Of a stretch of DNA of 64,000 nucleotides, positions 53,088 through 64,000 are shown piece after piece. Positions within the stretch are counted from its first letter, which is position 1. The number at the start of each line of letters is the position of its first letter. The DNA lies in contig OZ038322.1 of the NCBI GenBank assembly GCA_964035795.1, positions 23,394,359 through 23,458,358 on the forward strand, written 5' to 3'. A program made the position numbers and the translations under genes. This stretch comes from Pterobdella sp. o SKG-2022 (taxonomy: Eukaryota > Annelida > Clitellata > Hirudinida > Piscicolidae). The notes beneath the pieces were generated by a model that worked only from the letters and a program-made list of their open reading frames with translations, made no database searches and had not been told where the DNA came from.

Positions 53088-54983
53088 GTACCGTATGTTC
53101 AGTCACATCATAAGCCATCTATCCTACTCTAAAAGCATTTTTAAAGATTCCTAAATAGCAAGAATATCTAAAGTTTTCTTAGTATTTTGAATTTAAAACA
53201 CATTTAGCCAAAGTATCAGTCGGTTGATTAAATAATTTGATTGCATAGGTGTTTCAAGATGATTCAGTTCAAATGACAGAATGCTGTGATGTTTAGAAAA
53301 TCTACATACAAATCTAACCCTAAGATTACTGGTTTTCAATTGCAAAAAGAAATTTTGTATTTTTAATCTTCTCCCATTAATACATAATTTATACGTCACA
53401 TTGGATTCTGCATTTTATCCACAGTTATTACACCACCACTATAACAACGGCAAGATGAGCGTCGGTGATGGCGGTAACAGTATCAGGCTATTTTCATCTT
53501 TGTATTGCTCTTGTCATACAAGCTATCTTTTGCCATCATGATCATCTAGTTTGTGCGAAATGTACCGTATGTTCAGTCACATCATAAGCCATCTATCCTA
53601 CTCTAAAAGCATTTTTAAAGATTCCTAAATAGCAAGAATATCTAAAGTTTTCTTAGTATTTTGAATTTAAAACACATTTAGCCAAAGTATCAGTCGGTTG
53701 ATTAAATAATTTGATTGCATAGGTGTTTCAAGATGATTCAGTTCAAATGACAGAATGCTGTGATGTTTAGAAAATCTACATACAAATCTAACCCTAAGAT
53801 TACTGGTTTTCAATTGCAAAAAGAAATTTTGTACTTTTAATCTTCTCCCATTAATACATAATTTATACGTCACATTGGATTCTGCATTTTATCCACAGTT
53901 ATTACACCACCACTATAACAACGGCAAGATGAGCGTGGGTGATGGCGGTAACAGTATCAGGCTATTTTAATCTTTGTATTGCTCTTGTCATACAAGCTAT
54001 CTTTTGCCATCATGATCATCTAGTTTGTGCGAAATGTACCGTATGTTCAGTCACATCATAAGCCATCTATCCTACTCTAAAAGCATTTTTAAAGATTCCT
54101 AAATAGCAAGAATATCTAAAGTTTTCTTAGTATTTTGAATTTAAAACACATTTAGCCAAAGTATCAGTCGGTTGATTAAATAATTTGATTGCATAGGTGT
54201 TTCAAGATGATTCAGTTCAAATGACAGAATGCTGTGATGTTTAGAAAATCTACATACAAATCTAACCCTAAGATTACTGGTTTTCAATTGCAAAAAGAAA
54301 TTTTGTACTTTTAATCTTCTCCCATTAATACATAATTTATACGTCACATTGGATTCTGCATTTAATCCACAGTTATTACACCACCACTATAACAACGGCA
54401 AGATGAGCGTGGGTGATGGCGGTAACAGTATCAGGCTATTTTAATCTTTGTATTGCTCTTGTCATACAAGCTATCTTTTGCCATCATGATCATCTAGTTT
54501 GTGCGAAATGTACCGTATGTTCAGTCACATCATAAGCCATCTATCCTACTCTAAAAGCATTTTTAAAGATTCCTAAATAGCAAGAATATCTAAAGTTTTC
54601 TTAGTATTTTGAATTTAAAACACATTTAGCCAAAGTATCAGTCGGTTGATTAAATAATTTGATTGCATAGGTGTTTCAAGATGATTCAGTTCAAATGACA
54701 GAATGCTGTGATGTTTAGAAAATCTACATACAAATCTAACCCTAAGATTACTGGTTTTCAATTGCAAAAAGAAATTTTGTACTTTTAATCTTCTCCCATT
54801 AATACATAATTTATACGTCACATTGGATTCTGCATTTTATCCACAGTTATTACACCACCACTATAACAACGGCAAGATGAGCGTGGGTGATGGCGGTAAC
54901 AGTATCAGGCTATTTTAATCTTTGTATTGCTCTTGTCACACAAGCTATCTTTTGCCATCATGATCATCTAGTTTGTGCGAAAT
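53088..54983 (+). repeat. Monomers 113-116, three with a broken 315-334 dyad
   Basis: Monomers 113, 114 and 116 have CATTTTATCC in place of CATTTAATCC, while 115 has the common form. The change breaks the 3' arm of the TGGATT/AATCCA dyad. Monomer 127 (near 60050) has the same change. Confidence 0.75.
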
Positions 54984-57900
54984 GTACCGTATGTTCAGTC
55001 ACATCATAAGCCATCTATCCTACTCTAAAAGCATTTTTAAAGATTCCTAAATAGCAAGAATATCTAAAGTTTTCTTAGTATTTTGAATTTAAAACACATT
55101 TAGCCAAAGTATCAGTCGGTTGATTAAATAATTTGATTGCATAGGTGTTTCAAGATGATTCAGTTCAAATGACAGAATGCTGTGATGTTTAGAAAATCTA
55201 CATACAAATCTAACCCTAAGATTACTGGTTTTCAATTGCAAAAAGAAATTTTGTACATTTAATCTTCTCCCATTAATACATAATTTATACGTCACACTGG
55301 ATTCTGCATTTAATCCACAGTTATTACACCACCACTATAACAACGGCAAGATGAGCGTGGGTGATGGCGGTAACAGTATCAGGCTATTTTAATCTTTGTA
55401 TTGCTCTTGTCACACAAGCTATCTTTTGCCATCATGATCATCTAGTTTGTGCGAAATGTACCGTATGTTCAGTCACATCATAAGCCATCTATCCTACTCT
55501 AAAAGCATTTTTAAAGATTCCTAAATAGCAAGAATATCTAAAGTTTTCTTAGTATTTTGAATTTAAAACACATTTAGCCAAAGTATCAGTCGGTTGATTA
55601 AATAATTTGATTGCATAGGTGTTTCAAGATGATTCAGTTCAAATGACAGAATGCTGTGATGTTTAGAAAATCTACATACAAATCTAACACTAAGATTACT
55701 GGTTTTCAATTGCAAAAAGAAATTTTGTACTTTTAATCTTCTCCCATTAATACATAATTTATACGTCACACTGGATTCTGCATTTAATCCACAGTTATTA
55801 CACCACCACTATAACAACGGCAAGATGAGCGTGGGTGATGGCGGTAACAGTATCAGGCTATTTTAATCTTTGTATTGCTCTTGTCACACAAGCTATCTTT
55901 TGCCATCATGATCATCTAGTTTGTGCGAAATGTACCGTATGTTCAGTCACATCATAAGCCATCTATCCTACTCTAAAAGCATTTTTAAAGATTCCTAAAT
56001 AGCAAGAATATCTAAAGTTTTCTTAGTATTTTGAATTTAAAACACATTTAGCCAAAGTATCAGTCGGTTGATTAAATAATTTGATTGCATAGGTGTTTCA
56101 AGATGATTCAGTTCAAATGACAGAATGCTGTGATGTTTAGAAAATCTACATACAAATCTAACACTAAGATTACTGGTTTTCAATTGCAAAAAGAAATTTT
56201 GTACTTTTAATCTTCTCCCATTAATACATAATTTATACGTCACACTGGATTCTGCATTTAATCCACAGTTATTACACCACCACTATAACAACGGCAAGAT
56301 GAGCGTGGGTGATGGCGGTAACAGTATCAGGCTATTTTAATCTTTGTATTGCTCTTGTCATACAAGCTATCTTTTGCCATCATGATCATCTAGTTTGTGC
56401 GAAATGTACCGTATGTTCAGTCACATCATAAGCCATCTATCCTACTCTAAAAGCATTTTTAAAGATTCCTAAATAGCAAGAATATCTAAAGTTTTCTTAG
56501 TATTTTGAATTTAAAACACATTTAGCCAAAGTATCAGTCGGTTGATTAAATAATTTGATTGCATAGGTGTTTCAAGATGATTCAGTTCAAATGACAGAAT
56601 GCTGTGATGTTTAGAAAATCTACATACAAATCTAACACTAAGATTACTGGTTTTCAATTGCAAAAAGAAATTTTGTACTTTTAATCTTCTCCCATTAATA
56701 CATAATTTATACGTCACACTGGATTCTGCATTTAATCCACAGTTATTACACCACCACTATAACAACGGCAAGATGAGCGTGGGTGATGGCGGTAACAGTA
56801 TCAGGCTATTTTAATCTTTGTATTGCTCTTGTCATACAAGCTATCTTTTGCCATCATGATCATCTAGTTTGTGCGAAATGTACCATATGTTCAGTCACAT
56901 CATAAGCCATCTATCCTACTCTAAAAGCATTTTTAAAGATTCCTAAATAGCAAGAATATCTAAAGTTTTCTTAGTATTTTGAATTTAAAACACATTTAGC
57001 CAAAGTATCAGTCGGTTGATTAAATAATTTGATTGCATAGGTGTTTCAAGATGATTCAGTTCAAATGACAGAATGCTGTGATGTTTAGAAAATCTACATA
57101 CAAATCTAACACTAAGATTACTGGTTTTCAATTGCAAAAAGAATTTTTGTACTTTTAATCTTCTCCCATTAATACATAATTTATACGTCACACTGGATTC
57201 TGCATTTAATCCACAGTTATTACACCACCACTATAACAACGGCAAGATGAGCGTGGGTGATGGCGGTAACAGTATCAGGCTATTTTCATCTTTGTATTGC
57301 TCTTGTCACACAAGCTATCTTTTGCCATCATGATCATCTAGTTTGTGCGAAATGTACCGTATGTTCAGTCACATCATAAGCCATCTATCCTACTCTAAAA
57401 GCATTTTTAAAGATTCCTAAATAGCAAGAATATCTAAAGTTTTCTTAGTATTTTGAATTTAAAACACATTTAGCCAAAGTATCAGTCGGTTGATTAAATA
57501 ATTTGATTGCATAGGTGTTTCAAGATGATTCAGTTCAAATGACAGAATGCTGTGATGTTTAGAAAATCTACATACAAATCTAACCCTAAGATTACTGGTT
57601 TTCAATTGCAAAAAGAAATTTTGTACTTTTAATCTTCTCCCATTAATACATAATTTATACGTCACATTGGATTCTGCATTTAATCCACAGTTATTACACC
57701 ACCACTATAACAACGGCAAGATGAGCGTGGGTGATGGCGGTAACAGTATCAGGCTATTTTAATCTTTGTATTGCTCTTGTCATACAAGCTATCTTTTGCC
57801 ATCATGATCATCTAGTTTGTGCGAAATGTACCGTATGTTCAGTCACATCATAAGCCATCTATCCTACTCTAAAAGCATTTTTAAAGATTCCTAAATAGCA

Positions 57901-59249
57901 AGAATATCTAAAGTTTTCTTAGTATTTTGAATTTAAAACACATTTAGCCAAAGTATCAGTCGGTTGATTAAATAATTTGATTGCATAGGTGTTTCAAGAT
58001 GATTCAGTTCAAATGACAGAATGCTGTGATGTTTAGAAAATCTACATACAAATCTAACCCTAAGATTACTGGTTTTCAATTGCAAAAAGAAATTTTGTAC
58101 TTTTAATCTTCTCCCATTAATACATAATTTATACGTCACATTGGATTCTGCATTTAATCCACAGTTATTACACCACCACTATAACAACGGCAAGATGAGC
58201 GTGGGTGATGGCGGTAACAGTATCAGGCTATTTTAATCTTTGTATTGCTCTTGTCACACAAGCTATCTTTTGCCATCATGATCATCTAGTTTGTGCGAAA
58301 TGTACCGTATGTTCAGTCACATCATAAGCCATCTATCCTACTCTAAAAGCATTTTTAAAGATTCCTAAATAGCAAGAATATCTAAAGTTTTCTTAGTATT
58401 TTGAATTTAAAACACATTTAGCCAAAGTATCAGTCGGTTGATTAAATAATTTGATTGCATAGGTGTTTCAAGATGATTCAGTTCAAATGACAGAATGATG
58501 TGATGTTTAGAAAATCTACATACAAATCTAACACTAAGATTACTGGTTTTCAATTGCAAAAAGAAATTTTGTACTTTTAATCTTCTCCCATTAATACATA
58601 ATTTATACGTCACACTGGATTCTGCATTTAATCCACAGTTATTACACCACCACTATAACAACGGCAAGATGAGCGTGGGTGATGGCGGTAACAGTATCAG
58701 GCTATTTTAATCTTTGTATTGCTCTTGTCATACAAGCTATCTTTTGCCATCATGATCATCTAGTTTGTGCGAAATGTACCGTATGTTCAGTCACATCATA
58801 AGCCATCTATCCTACTCTAAAAGCATTTTTAAAGATTCCTAAATAGCAAGAATATCTAAAGTTTTCTTAGTATTTTGAATTTAAAACACATTTAGCCAAA
58901 GTATCAGTCGGTTGATTAAATAATTTGATTGCATAGGTGTTTCAAGATGATTCAGTTCAAATGACAGAATGCTGTGATGTTTAGAAAATCTACATACAAA
59001 TCTAACCCTAAGATTACTGGTTTTCAATTGCAAAAAGAAATTTTGTACTTTTAATCTTCTCCCATTAATACATAATTTATACGTCACACTGGATTCTGCA
59101 TTTAATCCACAGTTATTACACCACCACTATAACAACGGCAAGATGAGCGTGGGTGATGGCGGTAACAGTATCAGGCTATTTTAATCTTTGTATTGCTCTT
59201 GTCATACAAGCTATCTTTTGCCATCATGATCATCTAGTTTGTGCGAAAT

Positions 59250-59723
59250 GTACCGTATGTTCAGTCACATCATAAGCCATCTATCCTACTCTAAAAGCAT
59301 TTTTAAAGATTCCTAAATAGCAAGAATATCTAAAGTTTTCTTAGTATTTTGAATTTAAAACACATTTAGCCAAAGTATCAGTCGGTTGATTAAATAATTT
59401 GATTGCATAGGTGTTTCAAGATGATTCAGTTCAAATGACAGAAATGCTGTGATGTTTAGAAAATCTACATACAAATCTAACACTAAGATTACTGGTTTTC
59501 AATTGCAAAAAGAACTTTTGTACTTTTAATCTTCTCCCATTAATACATAATTTATACGTCACACTGGATTCTGCATTTAATCCACAGTTATTACACCACC
59601 ACTATAACAACGGCAAGATGAGCGTGGGTGATGGCGGTAACAGTATCAGGCTATTTTAATCTTTGTATTGCTCTTGTCACACAAGCTACTTTTGCCATCA
59701 TGATCATCTAGTTTGTGCGAAAT
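59250..59723 (+). repeat. Monomer 126, balanced +1/-1 indels
   Basis: One A is inserted (GACAGAAATG, 59442-59444) and one T is lost (AAGCTACTTTT, about 59688), so the length stays 474. The insertion is shared with monomer 135 and the deletion with monomer 89. All three share AACACT and AGAACTTTTG. Confidence 0.95.
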
Positions 59724-62700
59724 GTACCGTATGTTCAGTCACATCATAAGCCATCTATCCTACTCTAAAAGCATTTTTAAAGATTCCTAAATAGCAAGAA
59801 TATCTAAAGTTTTCTTAGTATTTTGAATTTAAAACACATTTAGCCAAAGTATCAGTCGGTTGATTAAATAATTTGATTGCATAGGTGTTTCAAGATGATT
59901 CAGTTCAAATGACAGAATGCTGTGATGTTTAGAAAATCTACATACAAATCTAACACTAAGATTACTGGTTTTCAATTGCAAAAAGAAATTTTGTACTTTT
60001 AATCTTCTCCCATTATTACATAATTTATACGTCACATTGGATTCTGCATTTTATCCACAGTTATTACACCACCACTATAACAACGGCAAGATGAGCGTCG
60101 GTGATGGCGGTAACAGTATCAGGCTATTTTAATCTTTGTATTGCTCTTGTCATACAAGCTATCTTTTGCCATCATGATCATCTAGTTTGTGCGAAATGTA
60201 CCGTATGTTCAGTCACATCATAAGCCATCTATCCTACTCTAAAAGCATTTTTAAAGATTCCTAAATAGCAAGAATATCTAAAGTTTTCTTAGTATTTTGA
60301 ATTTAAAACACATTTAGCCAAAGTATCAGTCGGTTGATTAAATAATTTGATTGCATAGGTGTTTCAAGATGATTCAGTTCAAATGACAGAATGCTGTGAT
60401 GTTTAGAAAATCTACATACAAATCTAACACTAAGATTACTGGTTTTCAATTGCAAAAAGAAATTTTGTACTTTTAATCTTCTCCCATTAATACATAATTT
60501 ATACGTCACACTGGATTCTGCATTTAATCCACAGTTATTACACCACCACTATAACAACGGCAAGATGAGCGTGGGTGATGGCGGTAACAGTATCAGGCTA
60601 TTTTAATCTTTGTATTGCTCTTGTCACACAAGCTATCTTTTGCCATCATGATCATCTAGTTTGTGCGAAATGTACCGTATGTTCAGTCACATCATAAGCC
60701 ATCTATCCTACTCTAAAAGCATTTTTAAAGATTCCTAAATAGCAAGAATATCTAAAGTTTTCTTAGTATTTTGAATTTAAAACACATTTAGCCAAAGTAT
60801 CAGTCGGTTGATTAAATAATTTGATTGCATAGGTGTTTCAAGATGATTCAGTTCAAATGACAGAATGCTGTGATGTTTAGAAAATCTACATACAAATCTA
60901 ACCCTAAGATTACTGGTTTTCAATTGCAAAAAGAAATTTTGTACTTTTAATCTTCTCCCATTAATACATAATTTATACGTCACATTGGATTCTGCATTTA
61001 ATCCACAGTTATTACACCACCACTATAACAACGGCAAGATGAGCGTGGGTGATGGCGGTAACAGTATCAGGCTATTTTAATCTTTGTATTGCTCTTGTCA
61101 TACAAGCTATCTTTTGCCATCATGATCATCTAGTTTGTGCGAAATGTACCGTATGTTCAGTCACATCATAAGCCATCTATCCTACTCTAAAAGCATTTTT
61201 AAAGATTCCTAAATAGCAAGAATATCTAAAGTTTTCTTAGTATTTTGAATTTAAAACACATTTAGCCAAAGTATCAGTCGGTTGATTAAATAATTTGATT
61301 GCATAGGTGTTTCAAGATGATTCAGTTCAAATGACAGAATGCTGTGATGTTTAGAAAATCTACATACAAATCTAACCCTAAGATTACTGGTTTTCAATTG
61401 CAAAAAGAAATTTTGTACTTTTAATCTTCTCCCATTAATACATAATTTATACGTCACACTGGATTCTGCATTTAATCCACAGTTATTACACCACCACTAT
61501 AACAACGGCAAGATGAGCGTGGGTGATGGCGGTAACAGTATCAGGCTATTTTAATCTTTGTATTGCTCTTGTCATACAAGCTATCTTTTGCCATCATGAT
61601 CATCTAGTTTGTGCGAAATGTACCGTATGTTCAGTCACATCATAAGCCATCTATCCTACTCTAAAAGCATTTTTAAAGATTCCTAAATAGCAAGAATATC
61701 TAAAGTTTTCTTAGTATTTTGAATTTAAAACACATTTAGCCAAAGTATCAGTCGGTTGATTAAATAATTTGATTGCATAGGTGTTTCAAGATGATTCAGT
61801 TCAAATGACAGAATGCTGTGATGTTTAGAAAATCTACATACAAATCTAACCCTAAGATTACTGGTTTTCAATTGCAAAAAGAAATTTTGTACTTTTAATC
61901 TTCTCCCATTAATACATAATTTATACGTCACATTGGATTCTGCATTTAATCCACAGTTATTACACCACCACTATAACAACGGCAAGATGAGCGTGGGTGA
62001 TGGCGGTAACAGTATCAGGCTATTTTAATCTTTGTATTGCTCTTGTCATACAAGCTATCTTTTGCCATCATGATCATCTAGTTTGTGCGAAATGTACCGT
62101 ATGTTCAGTCACATCATAAGCCATCTATCCTACTCTAAAAGCATTTTTAAAGATTCCTAAATAGCAAGAATATCTAAAGTTTTCTTAGTATTTTGAATTT
62201 AAAACACATTTAGCCAAAGTATCAGTCGGTTGATTAAATAATTTGATTGCATAGGTGTTTCAAGATGATTCAGTTCAAATGACAGAATGCTGTGATGTTT
62301 AGAAAATCTACATACAAATCTAACCCTAAGATTACTGGTTTTCAATTGCAAAAAGAAATTTTGTACTTTTAATCTTCTCCCATTAATACATAATTTATAC
62401 GTCACACTGGATTCTGCATTTAATCCACAGTTATTACACCACCACTATAACAACGGCAAGATGAGCGTGGGTGATGGCGGTAACAGTATCAGGCTATTTT
62501 AATCTTTGTATTGCTCTTGTCATACAAGCTATCTTTTGCCATCATGATCATCTAGTTTGTGCGAAATGTACCGTATGTTCAGTCACATCATAAGCCATCT
62601 ATCCTACTCTAAAAGCATTTTTAAAGATTCCTAAATAGCAAGAATATCTAAAGTTTTCTTAGTATTTTGAATTTAAAACACATTTAGCCAAAGTATCAGT

Positions 62701-63515
62701 CGGTTGATTAAATAATTTGATTGCATAGGTGTTTCAAGATGATTCAGTTCAAATGACAGAATGCTGTGATGTTTAGAAAATCTACATACAAATCTAACCC
62801 TAAGATTACTGGTTTTCAATTGCAAAAAGAAATTTTGTACTTTTAATCTTCTCCCATTAATACATAATTTATACGTCACACTGGATTCTGCATTTAATCC
62901 ACAGTTATTACACCACCACTATAACAACGGCAAGATGAGCGTGGGTGATGGCGGTAACAGTATCAGGCTATTTTAATCTTTGTATTGCTCTTGTCATACA
63001 AGCTATCTTTTGCCATCATGATCATCTAGTTTGTGCGAAATGTACCGTATGTTCAGTCACATCATAAGCCATCTATCCTACTCTAAAAGCATTTTTAAAG
63101 ATTCCTAAATAGCAAGAATATCTAAAGTTTTCTTAGTATTTTGAATTTAAAACACATTTAGCCAAAGTATCAGTCGGTTGATTAAATAATTTGATTGCAT
63201 AGGTGTTTCAAGATGATTCAGTTCAAATGACAGAATGCTGTGATGTTTAGAAAATCTACATACAAATCTAACCCTAAGATTACTGGTTTTCAATTGCAAA
63301 AAGAAATTTTGTACTTTTAATCTTCTCCCATTAATACATAATTTATACGTCACATTGGATTCTGCATTTAATCCACAGTTATTACACCACCACTATAACA
63401 ACGGCAAGATGAGCGTGGGTGATGGCGGTAACAGTATCAGGCTATTTTAATCTTTGTATTGCTCTTGTCATACAAGCTATCTTTTGCCATCATGATCATC
63501 TAGTTTGTGCGAAAT

Positions 63516-63990
63516 GTACCGTATGTTCAGTCACATCATAAGCCATCTATCCTACTCTAAAAGCATTTTTAAAGATTCCTAAATAGCAAGAATATCTAAA
63601 GTTTTCTTAGTATTTTGAATTTAAAACACATTTAGCCAAAGTATCAGTCGGTTGATTAAATAATTTGATTGCATAGGTGTTTCAAGATGATTCAGTTCAA
63701 ATGACAGAAATGCTGTGATGTTTAGAAAATCTACATACAAATCTAACACTAAGATTACTGGTTTTCAATTGCAAAAAGAACTTTTGTACTTTTAATCTTC
63801 TCCCATTAATACATAATTTATACGTCACACTGGATTCTGCATTTAATCCACAGTTATTACACCACCACTATAACAACGGCAAGATGAGCGTGGGTGATGG
63901 CGGTAACAGTATCAGGCTATTTTAATCTTTGTATTGCTCTTGTCACACAAGCTATCTTTTGCCATCATGATCATCTAGTTTGTGCGAAAT
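63516..63990 (+). repeat. Monomer 135, 475 bp (1-bp insertion)
   Basis: It has the extra A (63708-63710) of monomer 126 with AACACT and AGAACTTTTG, but keeps the full AAGCTATCTTTT. It is the last complete monomer. Confidence 0.95.
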
Positions 63991-64000
63991 GTACCGTATG
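63991..64000 (+). repeat. First 10 bases of monomer 136
   Basis: GTACCGTATG matches the start of every other monomer, so the array runs on past the window end. Confidence 0.9.

Larger units (their letters stand above)
41713..63990 (+). repeat. Right domain, monomers 89-135
   Basis: All these copies have AAAACACATTTAG, and none has CACATGAC. Variation is mainly between AACCCT and AACACT at offset 232, CACTGG and CATTGG at 314, TTTTCATC and TTTTAATC at 407, and CACACAAG and CATACAAG at 430. A three-monomer series recurs at 93-95, 101-103 and 120-122: an AACACT copy, an AACACT copy with AGAATTTTTG, then an AACCCT copy. Confidence 0.75.
1..64000 (+). repeat. Satellite array, 474-bp monomer, 135 complete copies
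   Basis: The same 474-bp sequence recurs head to tail over the entire window, always in the same orientation. Each monomer, as phased here, begins at a GTACCGTATG. Copies start every 474 bases from 1 to 41713 (monomers 1-89), then every 474 bases from 42186 (monomers 90-135). Ten bases of monomer 136 close the window. Neighbouring copies differ by only a few substitutions, and only three copies carry length changes, each of 1 bp. Monomer 1 is about 33% G+C by hand count. Such arrays are typical of eukaryotic centromeric, pericentromeric or subtelomeric heterochromatin. I do not recognise the family. Both window ends lie inside the array, so its true length is unknown. Each monomer has one CAATTG and almost always one TGATCA. 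Confidence 0.98.

Noticed and set aside
56880..56890. TACCATATG in monomer 121 as a special site
   Set aside because: A single G-to-A change in one copy that creates a CATATG. There is nothing else to support a role.
1..64000. CRISPR array
   Set aside because: The whole 474-bp unit repeats. There are no short repeats separated by unique spacers and no cas genes.

Overview
The whole window is one uninterrupted tandem satellite array. A 474-bp monomer repeats head to tail on one strand 135 times (1-63990), and the last 10 bases (63991-64000) open monomer 136. I see no unique flanking DNA, no transposon, no RNA gene, no inversion and no credible protein-coding gene. Counting monomer 1 by hand gives 157 G+C in 474 bases, about 33%. 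Monomer k starts at 1+474(k-1) for k=1-89 and at 42186+474(k-90) for k=90-135. The phase shift comes from a 1-bp deletion in monomer 89.

Organism: long, nearly identical, non-coding AT-rich arrays like this are typical of eukaryotic heterochromatin (centromeric, pericentromeric or subtelomeric). The monomer matches no satellite family I recognise, so I cannot name a species or a chromosomal position. A bacterial or phage origin is very unlikely.

Layout, judged by diagnostic single-base variants. Monomers 1-2 (1-948) are a distinct subtype. Monomers 3-42 (949-19908) form a left domain with duplicated blocks of 5-6 monomers and a short alternating dimer zone (17065-19434). Monomers 43-77 (19909-36498) form a central domain with clear higher-order repeats. 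These include a 7-monomer unit of 3318 bp present twice in tandem, and a diverged monomer class seen nowhere else. Monomers 78-88 (36499-41712) are transitional. Monomers 89-135 (41713-63990) form a more uniform right domain with its own subtypes.

Nothing here works as a gene set. What the window records is how the array changed: unequal exchange in whole-monomer steps, local amplification, and probably short gene-conversion tracts. Some junctions can be placed within tens of bases. Inside the monomer I note short dyads, a TTAGGGTTAG motif, a phased AT-rich segment and a few nearly invariant stretches. These could be protein-binding or structural elements, but the sequence alone does not prove a function.
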